Assembly: GCF_001949145.1 (NCBI RefSeq)
Contig: NW_019091655.1
Coordinates: forward strand, 31,464 to 95,463
Length of the DNA: 64,000 nt
Source of the DNA: Acanthaster planci
Lineage: Eukaryota > Echinodermata > Asteroidea > Valvatida > Acanthasteridae
Direction of reading: 5' to 3'
Positions within the stretch are counted from its first letter, which is position 1. Every line of letters begins with the position of its first letter. This document shows positions 22,601 through 33,300 of the stretch, one piece after another. Both the position numbers and the translations under genes were made by a program. The notes under the pieces were generated by a model. That model saw only the letters and a list, made by a program, of their open reading frames with translations, had not been told where the DNA came from and ran no database searches.

Positions 22601-24473
22601 TTCCTGGCTTCAAATGTGAAATGCCACTCACCTCCTGGAAGGGGAATGTGTGGATCATGTTCTGGGCAAAACAGGCCGTTTCTAGAGACTGCAGCTCTCC
22701 AACAGTTTTAGGAATTGCCGTCAGTCGGTTAGATTGCATGTTGAGACTTTGCAACGTCTGAAAAAGTGCCACAGGACAAAATGATTAACAGACAAAATTT
22801 TTGGTACCTGGAGTTGCATGGCTGATCAGATTTCCACTACTGGTACATTATTAGCCTTGGCAAAGGAGGACTTTTTTTGGCTCAGTTTAAAAAAAAAAGG
22901 CCCCTTTATGTTCATTTTTCAATGCAACCTAAATGTGGCAGTAAGATACAAGTTGTCTCACTGCATTGTGTTGAAAATTCTATAGTCTCGTTTGGTAACA
23001 TTTCATCAACAATCTGCCAGTCAATACGATTGAATGTTCGGATGTTCGATCAAATTGAAGTCGAATATTCAAATAGTGAATTCTTTGACTTGACTCAGCC
23101 CTAGACCTCTCCCTCCATGAAGGCCCTCTCACTTTGTATCAGTTCCCACTGAGTTCTTACTACAATGTACATGTACAAGATCTCACCACGATTGGCCACG
23201 CTCTTCTGATTTTCTTGAGGATTTAGTAGGATTGTATTTGAGTGTGATGGGGATTTCATGTCTCTACCTTGTTTAATGATTAACATGGACTTGTCCTAGA
23301 TTCTTAAATTTACATGCATTTAAGAACATGAAATTGTAAAAGGTCTCTGAAATATATATTTCATTTGCCCAATCGATGTATCTGAAGTACCGGTACACTG
23401 TTATGTCCTGCAGAGAGGTCAATCCCCTTTCACCCTCTCCCCGAGTCCCTTACCCCCATTGCTTTTTAGGGATTAAGGAAAAACTTCATACCTTCATTTT
23501 ACTTATACTTTCAGGAATCTGTCTAATGGCATTGTTGGAAAGCTTCAATATTCTCAACCTTGGAAGGTCACAGAGTTTCTCTGGAAATGCCTCCAGCTTG
23601 TTGTTATCCAGATAGATTTCTTCGAGGGTTGTCAGTTGGCTGATGTCTTTACCTGAATAATATTGCATCCAAATTCATAAACACCTGAGACAGTTTTCCT
23701 GTTGGTCGAGAGCCTAGTGGCTAGTCTTACATGGTTGGTAAAGCACTGGCTGGCTGCTTTCAAAAACTTTTCCCAATCTCCACTTACACTGAAACCCATG
23801 CACAGTTGGAAATTAGACTCAGTCATGCAGAACTTTTCACTATCACAGGATTTTCTTAAAGCCAACCTCAAGAGCTTCACTATGTAATTTTTTAAATTTT
23901 ACCTTCGAGTTAAAATTGAAGAGTTTAAATTCCCCCCATGCTACCTACAATGTACGGAGAAGAGTGCAGACAAATAAAAATCTTGATTGCACTGCTTACC
24001 TATTTGGTCTTGTGTGACCTGGTTGTTCTTCATGGTCAGTACCGCCAGATTTTTCAGCTCAAAAATCACAGGCGGAATATGCCGAAAAGAGTTGAAGCCC
24101 AGGTTCAGGATTTTCAGGTTTTTCAGCTGGTTGAAGTCGACAGGCAGCTCGTCCAAGTCGTTGTAGGTCAGGTACAGTCTGGTGAGGTCTCTCATCTCCA
24201 GAATCTCCGGCGGAAGTCGACAAAGATTACAAGACGACAAGGACAAAGTCTCTGAAGATTTTACGCCCTGCCATAGAGCACAAAGATGGAAAGATGAGTG
24301 CTAAATCCCCCTTCTGCAACACTTGGAAGAGAGTGTAAAAAATCACGAGTTACCTCAGATGCCAATATATCCCATTCTTGCCGTCTTGTTCGTTGTTCCA
24401 CCTCATCTTTCGGTAGGTCAGTAGTTACAAAGAAACCTTTGCATGCACTGTCACTATCTGATGCTGCCATCAT
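19321..24473 (-). CDS. LRR-TIR protein, gene A (seven exons, predicted cytosolic)
   Basis: Exons in coding order: 24354-24473, 24000-24267, 23492-23652, 22632-22757, 22119-22269, 20694-20827, 19321-19641. All borders are GT/AG with consistent phase, giving 426 residues and a TAG stop. Domains: acidic leader 1-40 starting MMAASDSDS; about nine leucine-rich repeats from residue 45 to 260 (for example LTRLYLTYNDLDELP and LRILKLSNNAIRQIP); a TIR domain at about 276-400. The TIR shows a box-1 equivalent (HDILWICDNEEN, then WVNKMVKKLE), a box-2-like KPGKSTLP, and SSRIVCVVCTKQ. No signal peptide or membrane segment, unlike Toll-like receptors. The start is the first ATG of a tandem ATGATG; no ATG lies upstream in frame. 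A role as an intracellular innate-immune sensor or adaptor is an inference. The family name was not recognised. Confidence 0.82.
20694..20827 (-). CDS. LRR-TIR A exon 6 (TIR box 1 and first helix)
   Basis: Begins GVCDGPFKVW and continues HDILWICDNEEN and WVNKMVKKLEAENFF. The donor GTAAGT follows the codons GTA CAT; an alternative donor, GTACAT, six bases earlier would also keep the frame. Confidence 0.8.
21065..21640. repeat. Fold-back element in intron 6 of LRR-TIR A
   Basis: An arm at about 21172-21232 ('GTCTTGCCCCAAGACTGG', ending GCAGGCGAC) is reverse-complementary to about 21448-21510 (starting GTCGCCTGC and containing 'CAGTCTTGTGGTAAGAC'). No equivalent is seen in gene B, so it probably inserted after the duplication. 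Confidence 0.6.
22119..22269 (-). CDS. LRR-TIR A exon 5 (last LRR and capping segment)
   Basis: 151 bases, with LKRLRDLCLYANRLTDRDDI followed by a lysine- and glutamate-rich helix-like segment ending NRCCLPRLG. Its final G combines with exon 6 to give glycine. Confidence 0.85.
22632..22757 (-). CDS. LRR-TIR A exon 4 (LRRs 7-8)
   Basis: 42 codons in phase 0, with LQSLNMQSNRLTAIPKTVG and FAQNMIHTFPFQE. Acceptor TTTTTCAG, donor GTGAGT. Confidence 0.87.
23492..23652 (-). CDS. LRR-TIR A exon 3 (LRRs 5-6)
   Basis: 161 bases, with LEEIYLDNNKLEAFPEKLC and LRILKLSNNAIRQIP. The most conserved exon: about 8 of 53 residues differ from gene B, with a stretch of roughly 50 identical bases. Confidence 0.88.
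24000..24267 (-). CDS. LRR-TIR A exon 2 (LRRs 1-4)
   Basis: 268 bases encoding leucine-rich repeats such as LSLSSCNLCRLPPEI, LTRLYLTYNDLDELP and LKILNLGFNSFRHIP. Acceptor CTATGGCAG, donor GTAAGC. Same length as gene B exon 2. Confidence 0.88.
24354..24473 (-). CDS. LRR-TIR A exon 1 (N-terminal leader)
   Basis: 40 codons, MMAASDSDSACKGFFVTTDL through WDILASE, with donor GTAACT. It matches gene B exon 1 in the GFF.TTDL and WDIL.SE motifs but lacks eight residues present there. An upstream 5'UTR exon is possible. Confidence 0.72.
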
Positions 24474-25933
24474 GCCTACCTCCTCAGGCAATGCAATGCA
24501 GAATATCTGACTGCCGTCCTTGCGTCATCGACTTTTATGTGCTCACTGGCTGAAAATTTCATAGCACAGACATTCAAACATTTTCCCCCAAAAGTTCTTA
24601 GCAGTACCCCATTTATCGCTAATACAAAATTCATTTGTGTGACTGCAGTCTGCCTAGCAACCATTTATAAAAGTGACAACAGTTCACCATCGCACACACG
24701 TATGCTTTTTGAATTGTTTGGCAGATTAGAAAGGGAATGTCGAGATACCCAAAGAAAATGTTCTGTGGGGCTGATTTGGGGAAATCCCTGTTCTCCTAGC
24801 AATAATTTCAAAGTCATTCACCTTTATGAAACAGAACAATAATTGAACAATAACGGTACCGCCCGCCGAGTTTTTCAAAATGGACGTAAGAGTCTTTTCA
24901 TGCCAGTGTAGTTGGCCTCCCACATCACCTTACTCACATTAGCCGGGAAAAAAAAAATGGAAAAAAAAAACAAACCCTGAATAGTTTTGGAGAAAATAAA
25001 TCATTCTTTTGGGTTTCATTTTTGGGGACACCCTGCATACGATCCTGTACTATTTAAGGTCCTGGAAAATACCACGTACATGTGCATGTACCAGTGGAGA
25101 TACATGTAACTTGTCTTCTTTTGTTTCCTGGGTTCTGTAAAACTCTAGTTGTTTGAATCCTTTGAATCCTACCTTGCTTTCAGCAGACCAACTGAAGCTG
25201 CAGCTTTTGTCATGTGACACCACCTTCTGGGTGCTGTCTTCAAAGGCCAGTATCTTAGGACACCTCCAATTAAATTGAATATTGCCTGGTTTATCGGCAG
25301 GAACCTGTTCTACATGTAGGTAAAATTTCATAGTGATGTCGCGATGAGGCCATCATGTCTGAGTTACATGTAATACCACTTTAGAGTCATTTCACGTAAA
25401 TATCAGACATTTATCCTTGGTCAAAAATCATATGTTTTCATACTTTGTATGATGACAGGACTTTTGGTGTAATTAAACAAAATAGACTTTTCCAATCAAT
25501 ATCAAGCTGTTACCGTACAGCATTTTTGCCCTTCTGTGAGCAAATTACTCATTTGAGGCAAAGTTTTGTTGGAGTTGCAGTGGTGGAAATAAACAATGTA
25601 GCCCAAAATGTTTGATGATGGTTGATGATCGTTCTCTCAAATAAACATTTGCGAACAAGTCAAATATGAATTTAAAAATTAAAGGCTCTACATGAATGCC
25701 TGTTTTATCAGAACATAAGGCTTTTCCGCTTTTTGTGGTTTGAAAAAAATGCCTTTGTTCATTTTAGATATATGTATTTTAATTTCACACGTTTTCCATT
25801 TAAAACACACTTCAGAGCTATGGTACACATCAGCAAAGGAAAAACAACTTACTTGCAATGAGATATAGGAATCAATTTTTAAAATGAAAAAGAGAATCTT
25901 GCAACTTCTTTAGGCTGGAAAAAAGCAAGATGG

Positions 25934-25992
25934 AATGGCTCAGAATCAAGCCCTGCAACCCAGCATTCTAGCCACTCTACCACCAGCTAAAC
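25934..25992 (-). repeat. tRNA-derived SINE remnant
   Basis: On the - strand it reads TAGCTGGTGGTAGAGTGGCT (A-box-like), then GCTGGGTTGCAGG and a B-box-like GGCTTGATTCTG. Degenerate; not a functional tRNA. Confidence 0.5.
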
Positions 25993-26495
25993 AAAATCTT
26001 GTCACTGCAACCGCATCAGATTGATTACATTGTTGAAGAAGTGTAGGGGTTTACAGCATCTTTTAATTATTGATTCAGACTGAAAAGAGACCCAAAATGC
26101 ATTTTTCTGTTTTGTGAAAGATGACCATATTGGAGGCAATACTGGCACAGCGGGTTACGATTGCCCAAGATTTCCTCACCACAACATTGGCCCTAATCAC
26201 AACTGAAAGGAAAATATTCTGAGACCCCCCGTAAGTTGACGTTTTAAGGGGCAAATGTGAGGTAAAAATGTCAATTTTGTGTGTTCTAAAAATAGACTTC
26301 AATGCAAGCTGCACAAAGAGCATGAGGGTGACACTTAAAGCAATAATTTGATGTCTCAAGTAGAGGCAAAGATGATACTTTAAAGTGACATCAGTAGATT
26401 TGTGAAATATTTTTGCATTTTTGGTTAGGTGGCCTTTTAAATATAAGCTTAAAAAACAGGTGAACTCCCTTTCCACCAAGATAACAGGATAACTT

Positions 26496-26710
26496 TTAGT
26501 AGGGGACACTTCCCAGGGATTCTGTTGACATGTCGCCTGGCAACTCTTCATAAAGGAATAAAAGTATGCTGCCGTAACTAATAGTGTTTGTGCATAGTAT
26601 GCCGGACAGTGTGGTTATGTTGAAAACTTAGTAGGGGACACTCCCCAGGGATTCTGTTGACATGTTGCCTGGCAACTCTTCATAAAGGAATAAAAGTATG
26701 CCGCACTAAT
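26496..26710. repeat. Direct duplication with a 132-base period
   Basis: A stretch of about 80 bases beginning TTAGTAGGGGACACT and containing GATTCTGTTGACATG and GCCTGGCAACTCTTCAT occurs twice, starting at 26496 and 26628. Unit 2 has one diverged copy near 38064. Confidence 0.75.
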
Positions 26711-29700
26711 TATAGTACTTTCACCATGAAAGCCTTCAAGTCTTACACCTGTGAAGTTCATTTGGTTCATTATGTCATGCATATCAGCCTATGCTGCTTT
26801 GAGCGCATGTCACCGGGAAATGTTACTATTTTTAGCCAAGCTGCCCTCCAGAAATGGGTACTTTATGAGAGTAGGGTATGATACGATGTACACGTATGTT
26901 CAATTTGCATAAAATTAAGATAAAAATGACTGTAAAAATCAGTGTAATTACACCTGAAGGCTTGGCACAAAGAAAAAAAAATGTATTGTAACGATATCAG
27001 TGAAAATGTAAAGGGGATGGTGTTTGCCCCACCCCCAGCTATTAGGCATGTTACGGTAAATGAGGCCTCTCGGCAAGATTCACAATGCGCTGTATGGCAT
27101 AAAATGTGGTTGGAGGTGCTGCAGTCATTTCAACACCCAGAAAGCTTTCACATGTGAATCAGCATACAGGCTGTAGTTTGAGTGTGAGCAATAGAAGAGT
27201 CCATGTTCTCACTAAGTTGTTTTTAACAACTGGTAACTCGCTTGTCGTTAAGATCGAGGTGAACCTAAAGTTCATGCATACCTAGATTTACCTCAAAGCA
27301 TATTAAACGCTGATTCTATCACTGTGGTAGTAGGCAGATTTCAACCTTTCCAGGAATGCTCCGAGATGGGTTTGTCAACTCTTTCTAAGAGATTTAGGCT
27401 GAATTATACTCGGCAATAGGGATAGCCAGTGGAAGTCAGTTGGATTGTTAAGTGCAGAGTCCCGTGCAAAGCCAAATGCAAGAACTCCCAAATGTGATAT
27501 GCTGTACATGTACGCATCTATTCAAAAGTCATGCAGTTTTTCCACAAGGATAAAATATTCAACTTATTCAATAAAAAAGAGTACCAGGTGTCCATAAACC
27601 TCATCTTGCGCTGTATTGACTCATGAAGCTGCATTGCACTGTATAAAACCTGTTGAAACTGACTGTAGGCAACTGTGAGAGGGTGGGCTTCTAGAAGGTA
27701 CCGTACCAAAATAGGACTTCATCATATTTGGGAAATTATATTCACAAGTGCTGTATGCTCAGTGTGTTCTCAGAGTTACCAAAAAATCACAAGCTTGCTC
27801 ATTGTGGATATACACATTATTGCAAGGGCAAAACCCATTATGAAATTGTCATTATCAAAGCCAAATTATTATCATTGACTTAATGAAGTTTTGAAATTAA
27901 AATAATTGAATACAGATTGAATGAAACCATACTACCGGTAAGCAGTATTTATGGGTATTATTATCAATTCACAAGTTACTTTGTCATGTTTTGTCAGTTT
28001 TACTTAATGATCCTGTTCAAAATCCAATCTAACTTCCAAAGTAATAGCATAAGACATTACTTTCTTTGAGCCAATTTGATCAGCTATTGTTTTGATAGTT
28101 GCAAGTGGTCCATTCTACCTAGAAACAGCTGTAATCAGTTTTTCACAGCAATCAATATTGATTATTGTACATGTACATTTTTCTTAAAACTAGCCTTTCT
28201 GCTTTGTTTGAAGCCATTCTCATTTATCAAAAAATTCCCAATAAAGCTCATCATTACCTCCATTGTTACTTGAATGCAATCATCCAAGTCACCACTGCAC
28301 AAAAACAAAACGTGGTCATGAAACACATTTTAAACACAACTTTGATGTGTTGTCGGAAACTGCTAGCCCAACTTCATACCACTGTTAAATAAAACAGCAA
28401 AATGATGTGCTTACCCTAGCAGAAATCATCCTGCTGCCTTAGCGCTGTTTCTTGGTTGGGATGTTTGCATAAATACATGTATCTTTCCCTTCAGGATTAA
28501 GTTTCTTTTGCTGTGCTAACTGCTTAACTTGCTCCAAAATATAGACAGAGGCTCCGACATCAGAAAATCGGCTGCTGAGCAGTGTTATGAATTTGGGCCA
28601 AGGGCAGAGATTGAGATGAAGATACAACCAAAATACAATACTGGGTGTTTTCTGTCACACTGTGTTTTCTCTGTTCTTGTGATGTTTCTTTGTACAAAAT
28701 GTGCCAAAATATATGCTGTGAAAGTTCCAGATTGATTTTGCCTGGAAGGGCCATGTACTGAAGGGGAAAATGGCTGAAATTTACCCCAAACTCTAACAGT
28801 CTAAGGATAATTTTTCTGTTACTTGTACAGCAGCACAAACTTCAACTTGTGCCAAGGAATATTCACTTCCAAACATTCTGCAATCACTGTAAACGGGAAA
28901 TTTCTACATCGCAACATCCTGCTCAGAACAGTCCATTTTGACAACACAAAGTGTCTAAAGTGTTTGCTCTGCTAAACAACATGCACACCTAACATCCTAT
29001 TAAGCATTTTCTTCATGAAACAGAACATGCAAGCAGCACAGCAAACCAGCTAAATTGTCTCACACAATTGTAGTCAATGCAAAAGTCAGTTTTTGTTTAC
29101 AACATTCAAAGTCTAAGTACATCCAATTTTCTTAATGTCAATTCCTGTTTTAAATCCTTACAAAGTGTTCAGAGACAGTCACATGATGTAGACGTAATCC
29201 ACTTACAACAGCAGTCAAACTGAATAAAATGTTCCAAATTTAAATGATCATATTTCAGAAATGTGAATCCCCATGTTGAAATCTAACAAAGCATTTGGAG
29301 TCCTGTTTGAAGCTTTTCTTCAGTCTCTGTTGAAAAGCCATTATTTTTGTTGTCATTTCTCTCCAAAAGGCCATAAATTGTTTATGCTTTTCATTTTGTT
29401 TTGCTTGGCACAATGATCCTTTTCAAGATCATAAATGTATCTTAAAATAGATCTGTTCAAAAGGATTTCGTATTTTGCCACTCTCTTGTCGTCAGATTTT
29501 CCTGACCACACAATAATGCGCAATTTTCAGAAATCTTTGAAAATCAACTGATGCAAACTTGAGGGGAATGTTTAACTGTAACTCCCCCGGCACTTTCACT
29601 TGAACCTTCTGAAATCTTTCACTGTGTGAAGTGCTTTCTTTTTTGCCAGGGTCCTGAAAATCCTCCTGATGTAAATTAAAGTAGAGCAACAGAGCATGAG

Positions 29701-30042
29701 AATCTTAGTCAGAGAGATGAGGACAGCAGGGTTCCTCTGACCTGGAAGAGTCACGGAATTATGTTTACAAGCTCAAGGTCTGAAAATTCATGCAAACAAA
29801 AGCAAAACTTTATGGAAGTACGCACAGGTACTGGAATGACACATAATAATCTGCTCATGTTGACCACGTTTGACCATGTACGATAAGAGGTACACACTGC
29901 CCAGGGGAATTTGTGTACAATTCTGATCAGACATAATTGTAAGTAACTTTGAGGGTGAATTGGCCTCCTTACATATTCCATTTTAGTAGTAGTTTTAGTA
30001 GAAGGCTTGAATCGTTGGTTTTGAATGCCACCCAGCTCTTTC

Positions 30043-30363
30043 TCAAGGCGTACGGATTCGAGGGGCATTCTTCACATGATCCAACAATTTGCAGAACAGC
30101 GCTTTGTCACCGTCATCATCTGAGGTCCGCTGCAAGTGGAAATTTGGCCTGCCATCAGGCATCAGGAGAGTGTGGATCCCGGTGGCCTCGTAAGCCACGG
30201 TCATGATGGTGTGCTCTGGGCTCTGACTCAGGTATCTCCTGATGGCGTCTGCCGGGTCTTCATCCCCCTCCAGCCTCTTAAACATCTGCTTGGTGCACAC
30301 TACGCACACGATCCGGCTGTTCCTCATCAGAGTTGGCAGTGCAGACCTGTTTGGTTTGCACTT
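30043..30363 (-). CDS. LRR-TIR B exon 7 (rest of TIR, C-terminus)
   Basis: 106 codons plus TGA, starting KCKPNRSALPTLM, with NSRIVCVVCTKQMFKR and GIHTLLMPDGRP. About 21 of 106 residues differ from gene A. Confidence 0.88.
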   Translation of the reverse strand, partial: KCKPNRSALPTLMRNSRIVCVVCTKQMFKRLEGDEDPADAIRRYLSQSPEHTIMTVAYEATGIHTLLMPDGRPNFHLQRTSDDDGDKALFCKLLDHVKNAPRIRTP

Positions 30364-33300
30364 CTATACAGTGAGAATATCAAACCACAGCATATTCTTG
30401 TAAACATTAACAGTGTCAAAGTGCTCCACACTGTGACATTACCCCAGTAGGCTAAGGATGGGGGTAATTCTGTAAATAGGGGTTCAAAGTATGACATTGT
30501 TGGTGACTGTGTTATACATACTATCGTGAGATCTGATATAGTCGATTTCAAAATATAGTCATTCGTTTGGCAAAATTTGCATTACTTAATAACTCTTGGA
30601 AATTGAGGAACACATCCCAAACTCACAAAGCCATATGATGGGTTTGAGGGGACAAACACTTGAGCCCCTAATTTACAGAACTGCCCACATACACTTTCTT
30701 GTAGGGGCCAGTGGTCCGCTGAACACCATAGGAAAGCACACGTAAAAATGAGTGTGGCATCACCAGTACAGAGGTCTGTTGATATTTTTCAGTTTTCCAC
30801 AGACATGTAGTTGTGGAAGAGGCATTCTTCTTGTGCTGTTTAATTTCTTCTACCCGTTATACCCCCTTTCCAGTCCTTAGCTTTGTACAAGTACAAGGCT
30901 TTTCTACTGGGGACTTTAGTCGCTTTAAAAGCTTGCGTGTTTTCCAAAATTGGCTTTAAGAAAGATCAGGCATTTTTTGCAAGCCATTGTTTTATGACAT
31001 GTACATGTAGGTTAGATTTGATTCAGACCAGCATCAGATCCAGATCCGACCTGGATCAGACATTGATCAGACACAGATCAGACCCAGGGTGATGCTACTT
31101 CAGTCCTCGCTGTATGGAAATGCGTGGTCCTTTGACGTCATTAAAATGCATGTGGTCAAAGTTTAGTTGCTTGAAATTTGAGATTAAGGTACCTACTTTT
31201 GAAATGACGTGGTTGTCTTCGAGCCTCTCTGCCATATCGTGCACCCAGGCTACCACTTTCACATCGTTGTCACGGATCCACAGAATGTCCTGCTGCCACA
31301 CTTTGAAAGGGCCATCACACACCCCTGTGCACAAATAGTTCTTTTGTGAAGTCTGGTGCACACTTGGCACAAACAGGAATACAGGAACACAGTTTGGGAA
31401 CATAAGATCAAATGATTGTACTGTACTGTGAATTCTCAAAGGTTTTAAACACTTAAGCTAGAGTAAATTTTGATGTGTAAAGTTTCGTGTAGTCAAAATT
31501 GCTTTGCTTTTCCATTCACTTGAAGTACAAACCGGCCTTAGGAGAGGAAAAAGCCTCTGTGCTTCTGTGTTTGAAAACTTTGATATATTGATGTAGGTGT
31601 TGAATGACAGGTCCATTTTGTAGCACTCAAATGGCTTGAATTTAGCTACAAATACTTGTAATGCTAATAATAATTTGTTTATTATCTGGAAATATTTAAC
31701 AGTACTTTTAATCTAATTCAACCTGAAACTACTAATTATTCCCAGATACATATACATATAAATTGCAAGTACGGTCGGAAATAAATCACAATGCTAAAAC
31801 ATGGGACTGTGCACATGTGTACACACATGTACATGTACATGCATTACAATGGGCAGTAAAGCACAGATATAAACAATGCCGACTGCTAGAAGCATGGATA
31901 ATGGGCACTAATCCTGTGGGTGGGGGTATATATCCCCCCTACTTTTTAGGTGGAGGACGGATGATTGAATCATCCCCTCCCCCCACTTTTTGTGGTGAGC
32001 AAAAATTTGAAGCGCATTGTAAAGAATTTTTCAGACTTCCAACAACTAAAATGCATTCTGTGTCACTCAAAAAGGGAAAATGATTTAAAAAGCCATAAAT
32101 CTGCCACATGGAATACCTATTAAAGGTGTACATGTACATTGATATCATGACCATTGACCTCTAAAGAGTTATATTACATGTATGTCATTCCCCTCCCCTG
32201 CTTTTCAGATTTTAATGTTATCCCCTCCCCACCTTTCTCTATCCCCCATCCTCCAATTTCTGGCACAAATCAACACCACTGATAGTATTCTGTTGGCAGA
32301 TATGTTTATATCCAGTCTTAGCCAAATCAATTGTGTCTGTGACCTAGACAAGCCCGTGGGTGCCCAGAATTGTCCATCAGGACACTAGGAATATGGCATT
32401 GTATCTTCTACATCTACATTTGACCTTTTATGTTTGTGACAACATGCATGTTCAGTGTATACGTATCAATAAATGTGCACAAAGTTGAGAAAGTGCTGTG
32501 GATCCATGTACGACGTGGGTGGTGCTTTGGCCACATCCCCCCACCACCAGCTGAATGAATACGTGTAGACTCTTTTCATGAGTTGGCCATTTTGAATTGA
32601 CAGTGAGGTTTACCTTTTATTTTTGGAGCCTAAGCATAAATATAATAGTGATGGAAAAAAGGTTTGTCACAGATTAATTTCATTTATGATGATGAATAAT
32701 TTAAAAATTTGGGATTGACTAAATCTGAATGTTTTAAGCAGTGTTTAAAAAATGAAAGTGATGAACATGTCTGGCACCACCCCATTTGACAGATTACATT
32801 CAACAAGATCGATTCAGGGAGCATGATAAAAAATGGCTTCCTTTCGAATAAGGTCTGTTGATTGACTTTAGAAATAACTGACTCACCTCCAAGCCTGGGA
32901 AGGTAGCATCGATTCTCCTCAGCACGCAGCATTCCCTCCTGTTTGGCGAGTAGGTGCATGCACTGCTCAATTTTGTCTCTGTCTTTGAGTCTGTTGGCAT
33001 ACAGGCAGAGGTCACGGAGTCTCTTGAGTTTCTCCACCTGTGGAAGAAGTTGAGAGTTCCCTGTGGTAACCCTGACCACTGTTGCAGGTATGGGGATGGG
33101 GCAGTGCACCTCTTGTTTGGATTTTTTATATACAGTAATAGTTTCAATTAACACATCATCCAGAAAAAAATGATTCCTATGAAGTTTGTAGGAGCATGTC
33201 ATGCCCATAGAGTACAGTGTTAAATGCATACATGCAGGACGACATGTCCATCCTCATTTTCACATTTGTGATTGCCAAACTTAACTTTTCTGGCTTTATC

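Larger units (their letters stand above)
17390..27200. repeat. Tandem segmental duplication, unit 1 (contains LRR-TIR gene A)
   Basis: The segment matches 27930-39375 in order: 3' flank, seven exons, 5' flank, then a region containing CACATGTGAATCAGCAT and CAGGCTGTAGTTTGAGTG (about 27150 here, about 39325 in unit 2). Exons are most conserved; flanks show many indels and private insertions. Limits are approximate. Confidence 0.75.
24474..30042. other. 5' flank of LRR-TIR A and 3' flank of LRR-TIR B; no supported gene
   Basis: 24474-27200 is the upstream flank of gene A, with similarity to 36249-39375. 27200-27930 appears to be unique spacer between the units. 27930-30042 is the downstream flank of gene B. 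It contains a tRNA-derived SINE (25934-25992) and a direct duplication near 26500-26710. No exon found on either strand. Confidence 0.5.

Noticed and set aside
26075-26551. Open frame of 158 codons on the - strand
   Set aside because: Lies in the 5' flank of LRR-TIR A; composition is like non-coding sequence and I see no counterpart in unit 2.
28439-28600. Short - strand frame ending in NIPTKKQR with a possible acceptor
   Set aside because: Looks somewhat protein-like, but no partner exon was found and it is absent from unit 1; chance cannot be excluded.
32684-33229. Longer - strand frame across LRR-TIR B exon 5
   Set aside because: It only reads through both splice sites of the real exon 32887-33037; the rest is intron.
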